Assembly: GCA_017654935.2 (NCBI GenBank)
Contig: CM065693.1
Coordinates: 18,652,250 to 18,716,249 of the forward strand
DNA: 64,000 nucleotides
Direction: 5' to 3'
Origin: Phymorhynchus buccinoides
Taxonomy: Eukaryota > Mollusca > Gastropoda > Neogastropoda > Raphitomidae
The position numbers were made by a program, and so were the translations under genes. The notes beneath the pieces are model-generated. The model had not been told where the DNA came from and searched no databases. It saw only the letters and a program-made list of their open reading frames with translations. Shown here piece after piece: positions 32,040 through 42,559 of this stretch; positions within the stretch are counted from its first letter, which is position 1; each line of letters starts with the position of its first letter.

Positions 32040-32665
32040 GGGGTGTGTGTGAGAATAGAGTCGAGAAGTAATGTGGCCTAAAGGTTGTGATGTGTAGCTT
32101 GAATAGGTGGGTCTTGAGAGCTGATTTGAAACATTGCAAGGACTGGATATGGCGAATTTCGCGTGGTAAGGAGTTCCAAACTGATGGGGCCGAAAAGGAA
32201 AAGGAGCGCTCACCAAACATTTTTGTTCGTGTTACTAGGAACACAGAGAATTTTGGAATCTGAAGATGACCGCAATTGCCTTGATGGAGTATAGACAGAA
32301 AGCATGTCAGAAATGTAGCTAGGGGCATTTCCAGAGAAATAAGAATGACATAGAGTGGAAATTTTGTAGTCAATACGTGCTTTGATGGGAAGCCAATGGA
32401 GGGATATCAGGAGTGGTTGAACATGATGATACTTAGAGACCTTGAGGACAAGTCTGGCAGCAGAGTTCTGGACTTTTTTAAGCTTGTCAATGAGGTGTTG
32501 GGGGCAGCCATACAAGAGTGAATTACAATAATCTAGTTTAGAGAGAACAAAAGCGCAGACTAGTATTTTAGTAGTATCTATAGACAGGAGATGGCGAATC
32601 GTACCAATGCGACGCAGCTCACATGTATGCTGACCGACAGATAGTTTGAACTTGTGAGTCAACAC
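32040..32665 (-). pseudogene. LINE RT C-terminal segment, frameshifted
   Basis: Two overlapping frames carry the conserved ends: FVLSKLDYCNSLLYGCPQH, KKVQNSAARLVL, SLHWLPIKARIDYKI and then FGERSFSFSAPSVWNSLPRE. A frameshift separates them near 32220. The 3' boundary is in or just before the poly-G run at 32014-32037. Confidence 0.8.
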
Positions 32666-33688
32666 TCATATCTTGAGAGATGTGGAAGCCAAGATTTCTA
32701 GCAGAAGGAGAAAAAGGTATTTGAGTGTCACAGACAGAGATGGAATCAGGCTTTGGGTACGAAAGTTGTCTAGATGGAGAGTGGATGAACAAGGCCTCCG
32801 CTTTGTCGTCATTCAGCTTCAGTTTGTTTTGTAGCATCCATGATTTGATGTTGCGAATGCAGAATTCAAGTGAAGATATAGAAGGAAGAATGGTAGATGG
32901 GGATACAGGCTTGTGGAGTTGTGTATCATCAGCAAAAGACTGAGAATCAACTGAATGAGAAGTGATCAACTCGGACAGAGGTTTAGTATACATGATGAAG
33001 AGGACTGGTCCAAGTACTGAGCCTTGAGGAACCCCACATGTGAGGCCAACCATTGCAGAAGATGAGTCATTGATGGAGACAGACTGAGTTCGACCAGAGA
33101 GGTAAGACTAGAACCATGACAGAGCAGGGCCTGATATCCCCATGGTGATTTGAAGCCTCTTAAGGAGTGTATGGTGCTCAATAGTATCAAAAGCAGCTGA
33201 AAGATGAAAGAGAGGTTGGATACAGGCCTATAGTTCTTTAGAGTGTTTGGGTCAAGGGATGATTTCTTTAGAAGTGTTTTGACAATGGCAGTTTTGAACA
33301 CAGATGGAAAGGAGCCAGATGTTAGAGAGTTGTTGACAATATGGGTGAGAGTAGGGAGTAGTTCATCAAGATACTCTATGAAAAGTGGCGTCGGTATAGG
33401 GTCAAGAGGACAGGAAGTGGGTTTTGCTTTTAGAATGATCTTCTTCAATTCAAAGGCAGTAACTGGCTGAAATTCCAAGAACGTGGATGTTGTTCCTATT
33501 TGGTCAAACTGGGTGGTAGGTGTAGAAGAAACCTGATCAAGTTCGTTTCTGATCAGCTGGATTTTCTGAACAAAGTAGTCGTTAAAGACATCTGGAAGGT
33601 CACTGACAGGGTGGGTGGTAGGGAGAGGGGTGCTTTTAGCACGCCCAAGTAGTTTGCTGCAGATAGAAAACAGCCGGCTAGAGGTCAC
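32619..33688 (-). pseudogene. LINE reverse transcriptase, broken
   Basis: 33688-33190 encodes the RT N-terminus (SCPLDPIPTPLFIEYLDELL, KNYRPVSNLS). The sequence then jumps, in another frame, to the catalytic strand LSAAFDTIEHHTLLKRL, so the block normally lying between them (around 70 residues in related elements) is deleted near 33205. A TAG interrupts the W-F-x-S-Y-L segment at about 33110. A second open stretch (33053-32619) has GVPQGSVLGPVLF and the YADD-like SFADDTQLH. With the deletion, stop and frameshifts it cannot yield active RT. Confidence 0.85.
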
Positions 33689-33704
33689 TGCATTGTTTAT
33701 TTGG

Positions 33705-35216
33705 TCAGTGTAAAAAGGAGGATCTTGCTGTCAACACTATGTTCACTATTTTTCGTTTCGCAGCGTTGAAGATTTGTTTCGTAACGGTAAGGGGGGTCTT
33801 AAGCCATACTCTTTCAGCTACACGCTTTTCTGACTTCGCCGAGTTCAGTTCAGTACTAACTAAAGGATACCACGGCTCCAGCCAATCGGCACGCTCTTGG
33901 CGGTGACGTAACGGCGCGTGTGTGTCGATAACGCGAGTGAGAGCGCTGTTAAGGTCGTTGACCGTGGGGCATGATTCAGGGCAGATAGTCGCGCGCAACT
34001 CTACTTGAAATGCGGATCTGTCCATGCCACGTACATTACGAGACTGTCTGTATGACGGGGACATGTAAGACGGGACACACAAACACAGTTCACAAACAAT
34101 ACAGAAATGGTCAGAAGCAAGAGATGGAGTGACATGAGTAGAGCGTAACAAATCATCATCAGGTCTATAAATTACCCAGTCCAGAATGTGGCCACGTTCA
34201 TGAGTTGGCTCGGTAACAGATTGACTAAAATGAAACATATCCAAAGCATTAATCGTCTTAGTAGTTACAGGGCTATGCTGAGTGTTGAAATGAACATTTA
34301 TGTCTCCTAATATAATACACTTTCCAGAAAGGTTATTACAGTACTCTAAAAGGTCATGGAATTCACTGAGAAACATAGCATCTGTCAGTTTATTTTTGCG
34401 GCTTGGTGGAGGTCGGTACACGCAGATGAAGTGGACAGGAGAAGACGACGTTGCCATGGTAACGCGAACTGCTTCGAAGCTTGGGTGTTGGAAGGGAAGG
34501 GCAGTGGAGGTGGAAATATGCTTGGCCAGAGAGTTCTTGGAGATAAGCGCAATCCCCCCACCGCGTGAAGGGCGAGGGAAGGAAGAGAGTGTGTAGCCAG
34601 ACGGTGTCAGGTCAGCACACTTTGCTTCATCGCCTTGTTTTTGAAGCCAGCATTCTGTTATTACGAATACATCACAGTCATTGTCCGTAATGAAAGAGCG
34701 GATCTCTGCTCGTTTCAGTGGTTCGCTGACAGATCTTGCGTTAAAGAGGGCCAGTTGTAGACTGTTGGAATCGTTACGTTGTGTTGTACTGGAGGGCCCA
34801 TGGGTAATTGGAATAGGTATCAGGTTGTCAGGGGAACGCTTGGTTGTACAGCTAGTATCTGTACAGTTCAGGGATTGTTCCACAGGATGGCAGTGAGAGG
34901 AAGGTAAGGGGTAGACAGGCAAGGCGAGTCGACCGACCCAGTGTTGGTTGATGTCAGGCGTTGGCAGCTTAGTGGTGGCCGAATCAAGTCTGTTACCACA
35001 CACTGTGCTGATCTTTCTCAGTTTCCGCCGTCCACCACGGTGCTTGCGGACGCGAGGAAGATGATATCCAATTCCTACTCCTTTGATGGCCTCCATTACA
35101 GAGGGGTCCAGTGGTGCTGGGGCAACAGACAGCAGTTGTTCTCGACTGTAGGAGATTCGAGAAAGAGGCGCGGGAGTGGTGAGGGGCGGTTTGACTGGAT
35201 GGAGTAGAGTCAACAA
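33705..35216 (-). CDS. LINE endonuclease-containing ORF (about 500 codons open)
   Basis: The N-terminal third is Pro/Ser-rich without a recognised domain. From about residue 150 an apurinic-endonuclease-like (EEP) domain is visible: FNARSVSEPLKRAEI (start strand with Asn), VFVITECWL (catalytic Glu), SRGGGIALISK, CVYRPPPS, ILGDINVHF (Asp/Asn pair) and SLASDHFCIV (Ser-Asp-His). These are the nicking-enzyme residues used for target-primed reverse transcription. The tail (SALTRVIDTHAPLRHR, WYPLVSTELNSAK) is the usual linker towards the RT. The annotated start may be a non-ATG codon; the true start is unclear. The frame breaks just before the RT. Confidence 0.85.
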   Translation of the reverse strand: MLTLLHPVKPPLTTPAPLSRISYSREQLLSVAPAPLDPSVMEAIKGVGIGYHLPRVRKHRGGRRKLRKISTVCGNRLDSATTKLPTPDINQHWVGRLALPVYPLPSSHCHPVEQSLNCTDTSCTTKRSPDNLIPIPITHGPSSTTQRNDSNSLQLALFNARSVSEPLKRAEIRSFITDNDCDVFVITECWLQKQGDEAKCADLTPSGYTLSSFPRPSRGGGIALISKNSLAKHISTSTALPFQHPSFEAVRVTMATSSSPVHFICVYRPPPSRKNKLTDAMFLSEFHDLLEYCNNLSGKCIILGDINVHFNTQHSPVTTKTINALDMFHFSQSVTEPTHERGHILDWVIYRPDDDLLRSTHVTPSLASDHFCIVCELCLCVPSYMSPSYRQSRNVRGMDRSAFQVELRATICPESCPTVNDLNSALTRVIDTHAPLRHRQERADWLEPWYPLVSTELNSAKSEKRVAERVWLKTPLTVTKQIFNAAKRKIVNIVLTARSSFLH

Positions 35217-35400
35217 GTGGAGGGAGAGGCCCGTACAAGAATGGGGGAGAGGAGGGGTGAGGAGGATGGAAGATGGAAGAAATGGGAGCTTAGTATGTGG
35301 TTTCCTGCGCCTATGTTAGATTGTGCTGCTTTTTGACGGCATAACATAGATTTGCTTCCTTTGAATTGTTGGATTTTGTTGGATCTTAAAGTCAAAGTAG

Positions 35401-35901
35401 TGGCTGTAAGTTAGGACTCATGAGTCTGAGTACAATGCCAATATAGACAGATTGGGGATAAACAGATTATATCATAATAGCACATGCCTGTAGGGAGGAG
35501 TTCTAGTACAGTAGTTTTTGGTTAACAGTGGGCCAATCCTGGAGGTACTGCGGTACCAGGTCAGCATTTGTGTGTCTTTTAAGTATCAGATCATTACCAA
35601 AGCACACACCCCTCCCTTCCTTGTTTTGGACATCTGCTATTTTGTCCCCCCCCCCATCCCCCCTTCGAAATTGTTATTCATGCATTGCGAGCAACATACA
35701 AATAGCTATGTGTTGATCTTTCACCAATGGCTATTCATTGACATGTTAGTTGACAATGCTGTCTTTAAATTAAGTCTGACTGAATAACTGACTGATATTT
35801 GAAATGAGCCTTTCCTTGTGTAGCATAATGTTTGTTTGTTTGTTTGCTGGTTTGTGAATTATGTTTATATGTAACTGTTGGTCATTAATTATTGATTGCA
35901 G
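35401..35901 (+). other. Intron; no recognisable feature
   Basis: The DNA between the LINE's 5' side and exon 35902 shows no element or exon signal apart from a short C run at 35647-35661. Confidence 0.5.
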
Positions 35902-36075
35902 CCAATATTGGTGCAGCAGTAGGCGGCGTGGTGTTCTTTGCTACATATTGTTTGAACTTCTACCTACAAGACAAGTACCAGACCATGCCTTACATGTATA
36001 AATTGGCGGCCAGTCTCCTGTTTAACCAGGCCATGGCTTTTGGCGCAAAAGTGATTGGGCTTTATGAAGGAACAG
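35902..36075 (+). CDS. ABCA3: ABCA3-like transporter, TMD1 exon with TM5
   Basis: The acceptor is TTGATTGCAG and the donor is ACAG-GTCAGG. The first two bases CC complete the Ala codon from exon 29860 (VQR-A-NIGAAVGGVVFF). Membrane helix IGAAVGGVVFFATYCLNFYL is followed by YKLAASLLFNQAMAFGAKVI, corresponding to the ABCA3 segment that reads A-M-A-x-G-A-x-L-I-G-x-x-E. It ends in G to join GG of exon 36599 (EGTG-DGIQW). The phase match across the LINE-bearing intron shows contig B is collinear here. Confidence 0.93.
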
Positions 36076-36598
36076 GTCAGGCTGAAGATGATGATGATGA
36101 CTGGTGATGATGATGATGATGGTGGTGATGTAGCTGATGATAATGGTGTTCATATTGATAATGATGACGAAGGAGATGAGGAGGAGGAAGATGGCAGTGG
36201 TGGTATTTTTTTTATAATGTCGATGAATTGATAGGACTACTTGAATGGCTGGGTAAATGACTTTAAAATGTCGAATTGGCCTATGTTTACAAAGATGATG
36301 ACGATAATGATATGATGATGGGAAGGAGAAGAGAATGAAGGGAATGAGGAAAATAAAAGCAGGAAGATATGTGTGCGTGTAAACCAAAAACGTGTGCGTG
36401 TGTGCGTGTGCGCGCAGCGTGTGTGTGTGTGTGGTGTGTGTGTGTGGTGTGCATGAATGTTGTGTGTGTGTGTTGTTTGTGCGTGCATGTTTATGTGATG
36501 AACATGACAACATATGATGTTGCTGTCAATTACCACTAACCACTAGAATGTAACTAGAAAATGCCAATGCCAATATCGATGATCCCACAACAAATCAG
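36076..36598 (+). other. Intron with GAT-rich and GT-rich simple repeats
   Basis: (GAT)n-like runs at 36085-36190 and GT/GTGC-rich DNA at 36370-36480. No exon signal. Confidence 0.7.
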
Positions 36599-36780
36599 GG
36601 GATGGGATACAGTGGAGCAACGTGCACCAACCGGCCACTGTGGACGACAACTACAGTCTGATGGACTCCATGCTGATGATGCTGTTTGACTCCCTGCTAC
36701 ATCTGCTGGTCACCTGGTACCTGGACAACGTATGGCCGGGGGACTTTGGGGTGCCCAAGCCAGTCTACTTCTGTTTCACG
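36599..36780 (+). CDS. ABCA3: ABCA3-like transporter, TMD1 exon with TM6
   Basis: The acceptor is CAAATCAG and the donor is ACG-GTATGT. The frame DGIQWSNVHQP ... DDNYSLMDSMLMMLFDSLLH ... VTWYLDNVWPGDFGVPKPVY matches the highly conserved ABCA motif around G-I-Q-W and D-S-x-L-Y-x-L-V-T-W-Y...P-G-x-F-G-V-P-x-P-x-Y that closes the first transmembrane domain. It ends in phase 0 (CFT) and continues with PSYWGRSS in the next exon. Confidence 0.94.
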
Positions 36781-37357
36781 GTATGTTGGGTCTGTTCTTG
36801 GCTGCTGCTTAGCCTACACATCGTAAACGATTATCAATAACAGTCTATTTTTGGCACATTTGTTTTAACAAAGCGAGTCTTTGTTTTTGTGTTTGTTTGC
36901 TTTCTCTGTGTATGGGTTTGCTGCATGTCTGTGGTGACTTTGACATGCCAATGCCAATCAATCTGTGATTTTATCAGTTGTTACAAAAATATACCCATCA
37001 TGCCAAAGATCCAGGATTGGACTGTTCAGCCACCAGAGGGCATGACGCCAGGGACTTCCCCACAGATCCTCAGACCCGAGGAACCTACTAACAACAACAA
37101 CAACAAAAATAAGTAAAGAAGGAAACATAAGTGGTATTTGCATTACTGTTCCTGTTCTTTTCTAATATTTTTATGTTACAGGACACATTTGTGCGTTTTG
37201 AACTAAAATGTTTAATTGATAATACTTTTAGTCCTCACAGAAAGCTTATGAATGTCTTGACTATTTATTCCATTTTTATATTTATGTCAAAGTTATCACA
37301 TAAGAGTTCTTGGCATTGATATAACTATTTTCTATTGGTGGTATTGTCTTTTTACAG

Positions 37358-37486
37358 CCAAGCTATTGGGGTAGATCCTCCCATGATACGGCCCGCAGAA
37401 AGTCCAGTATTTTCATAAGTGACCACACTTTTGAACGGGAACCCACTGGGTTAAAGGCAGGGATCAGAATCTGTAAGCTGAGCAAG
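37358..37486 (+). CDS. ABCA3: ABCA3-like transporter, linker exon TMD1-NBD1
   Basis: The acceptor is CTTTTTACAG and the donor is AAG-GTCAGT; 43 codons in phase 0. It reads PSYWGRSSHDTARRK ... FEREPTGLKAGIRICKLSK. PSYW opens the cytosolic linker, and F-E-x-E-P-x-x-L-x-x-G-I-x-I-x-x-L-x-K is the entry strand of NBD1 in ABCA proteins. The exon is too short for routine ORF detection; it was found by phase and motif. Confidence 0.92.
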
Positions 37487-37674
37487 GTCAGTGATTAGTG
37501 CAATGCTATAGCTTGTGTTACTATTATAGGGACCAATCATAAAATGAAGGCTGTAAACTATATGGGATGTATCTGGGTTGGCGATCTCTACTTAAAATGT
37601 GAAATAGCAGCTGTGTCCTTTACTATCAGGAAGTCACAGTAGGAAAAGACAGACTGGTAAACATATACCCCAAT

Positions 37675-37800
37675 CAATCAATCAATCAATCAATCAATAA
37701 TTTATTGTCTTTAAAACATAAATAAATGTTTTGTCTGGCATGCACATAAAACACATTATATAAACATAGGAATAATAAGACATGCATAATATACAGTAAA
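37675..37800 (-). mobile_element. Retroelement 3' tail on minus strand: AATAAATTATT(GATT)n
   Basis: On the minus strand, AGACAATAAATTATTGATTG is followed by GATTGATT copies: a poly(A)-like signal directly followed by a tetranucleotide repeat, as in CR1/L2-type retroelement ends. Confidence 0.4.
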
Positions 37801-37834
37801 TACATCATAAGAATTAAATTACAATGCAATATAA

Positions 37835-38073
37835 GACACACACACACATACACCACCCTCCCTCACACACACACACGAACACACACACACGCCGCACGCA
37901 CACACACACACACGTACACACACACCACCCCGTCCCCTTCCTCACACATATTATTCAAAATCTCCAGCCTCAACCACGCCTCTCCCCCAATCATACACAC
38001 ACACACCACCCCGTCCCCTTCCTCACACATATTATTCAAAATCTCCAGCCTCAACCACACCTCTCCCCCATCA

Positions 38074-38168
<95 letters not shown>
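37835..38168 (+). repeat. (CA)n microsatellite with an 80-bp direct duplication
   Basis: A CA-rich tract. Inside it, the segment starting CACACCACCCCGTCCCCTTC occurs at 37921-37992 and again at 38002-38071, nearly identical. Confidence 0.9.
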
Positions 38169-38170
<2 letters not shown>

Positions 38171-39567
38171 GCTTTCTCTCCTCTTTATTTCTTCCCAGTG
38201 CCTAGTAGTGAATATGCTGATGACCCATCCCAGATTCCAATCAGCTTATTTGTATCTGCGATGGAAGGATCCAGATCATCTTGATGTCAATGGTCAGATG
38301 CACTCTCTCCAAGCATTTTGAAACTGGCTTTGGGTTTACTCTCAATAATGAGTTTGATGTTAATGACCTCCAAATTATGTTGGAATACCATTTGAGCAAA
38401 GGGGTAGCAACTACAATTTGCTTGTCCAAATAGCTATGATCAAAGTACGGCATGGCTGACTTAACAAGTGATGGTTTTCAACGTATTTCTTCATGAAAAG
38501 ACCAACATCTTTACTAATATTGTAATTTTTTAAAATGGACTGGAGCTCCGTGAAACGTTCTTTCAAGTTGTCAGGGATAATAACGTCACATTGCCCTAAG
38601 CTAAAAACTTTGTTGATGAGAATCACTCCCAGAATAGCTTGCTTTGAATCATACTTTGTGAAAGGTTTGAGTGAGAGAATGTGCTTTTTTTTAAATGGTT
38701 GAATTCCTAGAAGCTTCCTTGCTTTCTTTCACTCCCACTCCCACTTATCAACTGTCACGGAAACATCCTCACAAAGTTATTTACTTATGTGTTTTGGGTA
38801 CACTGTGTGCATGTCAGCTTGCCAAACGTCCACCCTAATGTGTCTGTGACCTAACTGCTTTTCTTTGTCATTAAATTTGTGTTGGGTGTGAATGCCTTAT
38901 TTGTGTGCTGTGAATTATAAACATTCGCAATCTTGTTTACCAAAAGGATCTGGATTTTTTCCATTTTGCATCCTGGTTTTTTCCCCTGCCTGATAATAGG
39001 GTGTTCTGTATGCACTTGTTACATTATGTATGAAAGATAGAGGGCATTTGCGTCAAAGCCTTGGATCTTTTGTACAGGGTTATTGCGGACGCATGCTTTG
39101 TCTTTTTCATGGTATCTGTAAAAGATGATGGAGGGTCCATTAATTAATGATCAGATCCTCTCATAAATCCTCTCTTGGGAGATGGGTCATCTGTGTTTTT
39201 ACTACTTACAACCACCAAGAAACTTGTTGCTGGATCCTTTGTTGCTTTGATGGTAGGCCCCTAATTGGATAACGTTTTCTCACATAATTTATTCAGTCAC
39301 ATGTAATCGATCAGCTGGTAAATTGTAAAAGTTTAATGGACCAGTGAGCATGTGTAATTGATGATGGTCTTGAGGCCATAGGAAAGTTTTGACAGCCTGG
39401 TGAGTACAGGTTACTTTTAGTGGATGAGTAGATGCAGATGTACCTGTTGGTGACGCACTTGGGTATTTGGTACTTTAAAGTCACAGAGGCGTATCTGTGA
39501 AATTCGGGTTGCTCCCACCTGGAAGATGCGAGCTGCCCAAAGAGCATAATTGTGCATTGTTTCACAG
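38169..39567 (+). other. Intron; repeat-like DNA without recognised gene
   Basis: Minus-strand frames at 38241-38626 (for example KERFTELQSILKNYNISKD) look like fragments of a mobile-element ORF, but I cannot name the family. No ABCA exon is needed: exon 37486 and exon 39568 join in phase 0. Confidence 0.45.
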
Positions 39568-39685
39568 GTGTTTGGGAACAAAGCAGCAGTGAACCACTTG
39601 TCCCTGAACATGTACGAAGGGCAGATCACCGTGCTGCTGGGACACAACGGGGCTGGAAAGACCACCACCATGTCCATGCTGACAG
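39568..39685 (+). CDS. ABCA3: ABCA3-like transporter, NBD1 Walker A exon
   Basis: The acceptor is TGTTTCACAG and the donor is [30 protein letters not shown] leads into [18 protein letters not shown], the Walker A P-loop (GHNGAGKT) that binds the ATP phosphates. It ends with G of a Gly codon completed by GT in exon 40488. Confidence 0.96.
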
Positions 39686-39699
39686 GTGAAACTCTTCGT

Positions 39700-39731
39700 C
39701 TGTTCTGTCTGTCTGTCTGTCTGTCTGTCTC
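39700..39731 (+). repeat. (CTGT)n microsatellite
   Basis: CTGT tetranucleotide run immediately after the Walker A exon donor. Confidence 0.85.
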
Positions 39732-40487
39732 TGTGCATGTGTCTGTATGTCTGACTACCTAGCTGTCCTTTGGCCTGTGCCTGTCTTTCTGTTTGTTTTA
39801 TAACACTCGCATATGTAAAGGGGTAAGATACATTTTTTAGCATATTTTTTATGTTGATAGGTTGAACCTTTATCAGTTTGCTTGCCTTGCCTGTCATTTT
39901 GTCGAAATGTGTTTATTTAGCTGTATGTCTGTATATCTATTTGTCTATTCTCAAAATTATGTGACAAGGCATCGACAGTCATGTCAATGTTTGCAAGTAA
40001 ACCCACTGTCTGTCTTTTTCAGTCTTTTGCAGGTACAGTATATGTGTATTTTCCTGTGCTTGTGATTACTCATCTTTCAGTGTTTTGTCTGTTCTGTAAC
40101 TACCATTCTGTAAAGGACATAACCATAACAATGTTTACACTAACCTTTTTACTACAGCATATGTTTCCTTATTTCACCCATAAACTCTGTCCCTAACCTC
40201 TAGCACACTTAAACTATGTTGGCCTGCTGTTTTTTTTTAAACGCAACAAAACAAATGTAACAAATGTTAGCTCTGTCCTGATCATCATCTTTGAGTTGTT
40301 TTACTGTTTTAGAGGAAGTCAAAAGTCTGGGTAAGTCATGCAGAATATGAACTATTCTTAGCGCATATATATATTTTGCATCATCCCACATTCTTTTTAA
40401 ACAGTTTGCAATACTGGAAGGAAAATGAAAAAAAAGAGTCCAGCTTTTCTGACATGGCAATGGCAAAACTAAGATTTGTGCATGCAG
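39732..40487 (+). other. Intron; no recognisable feature
   Basis: AT-rich with scattered CTGT remnants. Confidence 0.6.
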
Positions 40488-40642
40488 GTTTTATTCCACC
40501 CACTTCCGGTACTGCCTTCATCAACGACCTTTGCATTCGCACCCACTTGAAGACGATCAGACAAACCCTGGGCCTCTGTCCTCAACATGACATTCTGTTT
40601 GGGAGTTTGTCTGTGGAGGAACATCTGACCTTCTTTGCTAAG
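40488..40642 (+). CDS. ABCA3: ABCA3-like transporter, NBD1 Q-loop exon
   Basis: The acceptor is GTGCATGCAG and the donor is AAG-GTTTGT. GFIPPTSGTAFINDLCIRTH is the conserved G-x-x-P-P-T-S-G-x-A strand. LGLCPQHDILFGSLSVEEHL is the Q-loop, whose Gln contacts Mg-ATP and the transmembrane coupling helix. It ends FFAK in phase 0, joining LKGCPK of the next exon. Confidence 0.95.
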
Positions 40643-40689
40643 GTTTGTGTTTCAGGATGGATAAATATAAACAAAAGAATACAAAACGG

Positions 40690-40960
40690 TACAATGTGAT
40701 TAAAAACTATGCAGTACGATACCATGCAAACTGGCACAATTTAGTACAATGCAATGAAGCACATTCGAAAAACTCAGTACAGCACAGACTGTAACTGTAG
40801 AGCAATATGCCATATAAGTGCACTGTAGTGCAGAAAAATGCATTCCAACACAGCACAGTGCAGCACAACAGATAACATTGTGACACAGTCCTATGCAATG
40901 CAGACAATGCTACGTGAAGCACTGCATTACAATGCAATGCAGAACAAGACATCATATGTT
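40690..40960 (+). repeat. Degenerate GTACAATGCA-type tandem repeat
   Basis: Many variants of ACAATGC/AGCACAG/GTACAAT spaced at short intervals; an eroded pentamer-like microsatellite. Cysteine-rich frames across it are not genes. Confidence 0.55.
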
Positions 40961-41157
40961 TCTACCACATGAACATGACTGTGTCTCGGAAGGTTAGAGT
41001 GTTTATTGATAATGGTAAGTGATAGAAACACCTAACAGACAGTGCAGTTGCTATTAATGAGTTCAACGATGATGACTATGACTATGACAATAACTAAGAT
41101 TAATAAAGTGCTAATGATGATTTTGATGAGGATGATAATGATGAGTCTTTATTACAG

Positions 41158-41313
41158 CTGAAGGGTTGCCCAAAACATGAAGTGAAATCAGAGGTGGACC
41201 AAATGATCGTAGAGGTCGGTTTGGCTGAGAAGAGGAAGAAAGCTGCCAAGACTCTGTCTGGAGGACAGAAGAGAAAGCTGTCAGTGGGCATCGCCCTCAT
41301 TGCTGGGTCAAAG
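41158..41313 (+). CDS. ABCA3: ABCA3-like transporter, NBD1 signature exon
   Basis: The acceptor is TTATTACAG and the donor is AAG-GTCAGT; 52 codons in phase 0 at both ends. LKGCPKHEVKSEVDQMIVEV precedes KTLSGGQKRKLSVGIALIAG, which contains the canonical LSGGQ ABC signature that completes the ATP site of the opposite NBD. It continues into [10 protein letters not shown] of the next exon. Confidence 0.96.
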
Positions 41314-41809
41314 GTCAGTGCATGTCACAGAAAACTGTCACTATCCATTGCCTAGATTCCTGCATCACAATTTAGTCCAAGGGCAGTTGTGAATGGATTG
41401 AATGCGTTCATTAACAGAAGCAACCAACCAAACAAAAAAACCTTAGCTTTACAGCAAATTTGTAACACATGTAGTTCAAAATTGAACCAGGAGTGCTAAT
41501 GGTAAGGCACCAAACTCATGATTGTGCAGTTTTTAGTAGACTAATGGAAAAAGAGTATCCGGAAGAGAATGTCATAAAACTGACTTTGGGATTTTGTTGA
41601 ACCTGTTGATTATATATTTTGTAATATGGCAGTTATTGAAATTTATGTACACAAGGCTGCCTCACATACATTGATTTAAATTTTGTTTCATTTTTATCTT
41701 TTTTATTCAATTGTCTGATTTCTTTGAAATTTACAGTAGAGTTCCAGGACTCAGTTCCTTTGCAAAGTTTGCAATTATTGGTAAATCAATTAACCTTGAT
41801 CACCACCAG
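41314..41809 (+). other. Intron; no recognisable feature
   Basis: AT-rich. Possible tRNA-like phrase GAGTGCTAATGGTAAGGCACC at 41491 is too weak to call. Confidence 0.6.
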
Positions 41810-42020
41810 GTCATCATGTTGGATGAGCCCACAGCGGGCATGGACCCAGCTGCCAGACGGCAGATATGGGAAGTACTGCAGCGGCACCGGGCAGGGCGGA
41901 CCATGTTGCTGACCACCCACTTCATGGACGAGGCTGACCTGCTGGGGGACAGGATCGCCATCATGGCGCAAGGCGTGGTCAAATGCAGCGGAACACCCAT
42001 GTTCCTGAAGAAGATCTATG
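41810..42020 (+). CDS. ABCA3: ABCA3-like transporter, NBD1 Walker B / D-loop / H-loop exon
   Basis: The acceptor is CACCACCAG and the donor is [29 protein letters not shown] holds Walker B (hydrophobic stretch plus DE) and the D-loop. [20 protein letters not shown] holds the H-loop His. [17 protein letters not shown] ends NBD1. All catalytic residues are intact, so this NBD should hydrolyse ATP. The next exon should supply GxGYxL..., but none is found before the contig ends at 42559. Instead the last part of this exon and its donor are repeated downstream. Confidence 0.95.
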
Positions 42021-42067
42021 GTCAGTGGACTGGGCTGTAGTGTGTTGTGTTGTGTTGTGTTGTATTG

Positions 42068-42559
42068 ACCTGCGGGGATAGGGGTTCTACATCATGGCGC
42101 AAGGCGTGGTCAAGTGCAGCGGACATCCAGAGGTTCTGAAAGAAACTCTATGGTCAGTGTACTGGGCTGTAGGTGGGTTGTGTGTGTGTATTGGCCTGCT
42201 GGGGTGCATGGTCACATCATGGCACAAGGCGGGCAAGTGTGTGGTACATCCATGTTCCTGAAGAAACTCTCTGGTCAGTTTACTGGGCTGTACGTGTTGT
42301 GTTGGGTTGTATTGGCCACGGGGGACAGGGTCGACATCATAGGCGCAAGGGTGGTTCAAGTGCTGAGGGACATCTATGTCCTGAAGAAACCCTAATGTTC
42401 CCGTGTACTGGGTTATGCTGTATAGAGTATTGTGTTTGTGTTGTTTTTTTGTGTGTGATGTTTTGTGTTGTGATGTTTGTTTGTATGTAGACTGATGTGG
42501 TCAGGGTTGCCACCGCTGTGGGCAAGCGCTGTGGTACCTCCATGTTGTGAAGAAACTCT
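42068..42559 (+). repeat. Tandem array derived from the 3' end of exon 41810-42020 and its 5' splice site
   Basis: Degenerate copies of the unit 41939-42067 (CTGCTGGGGGACAGG..., CATCATGGCGCAAGGCGTGG..., CTGAAGAA..., TATGGTCAGT, GTACTGGGCTGTA, then TTGTGTTG) begin at about 42068, 42194, 42315 and 42498 and run into the gap. Copies 1 and 2 keep donor-like TATGGTCAGT / TCTGGTCAGT. Frames are broken, so these are not extra coding exons. Confidence 0.85.

Larger units (their letters stand above)
32040..35400 (-). mobile_element. Non-LTR retrotransposon, CR1/L2-like, inactivated
   Basis: An antisense LINE lying wholly in the ABCA intron between exons 29860 and 35902. Read on the minus strand it has, in order, an untranslated or N-terminal leader, an APE-type endonuclease, a broken reverse transcriptase, and the typical C-terminal segment with KLDYCNSLLYG and FSAPSVWNSLP. 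The clade is judged from that C-terminal pattern; CR1 versus L2 cannot be decided by eye. Frameshifts, stops and an internal deletion in the RT show it is dead. Confidence 0.85.

Noticed and set aside
38241..38626. Minus-strand frames as exons of a nested gene
   Set aside because: Short, overlapping, no splice sites fitting together; more likely transposon debris.
42021..42395. Frames in the exon-derived array as additional ABCA exons
   Set aside because: Copies have different frames, stops and no acceptors.
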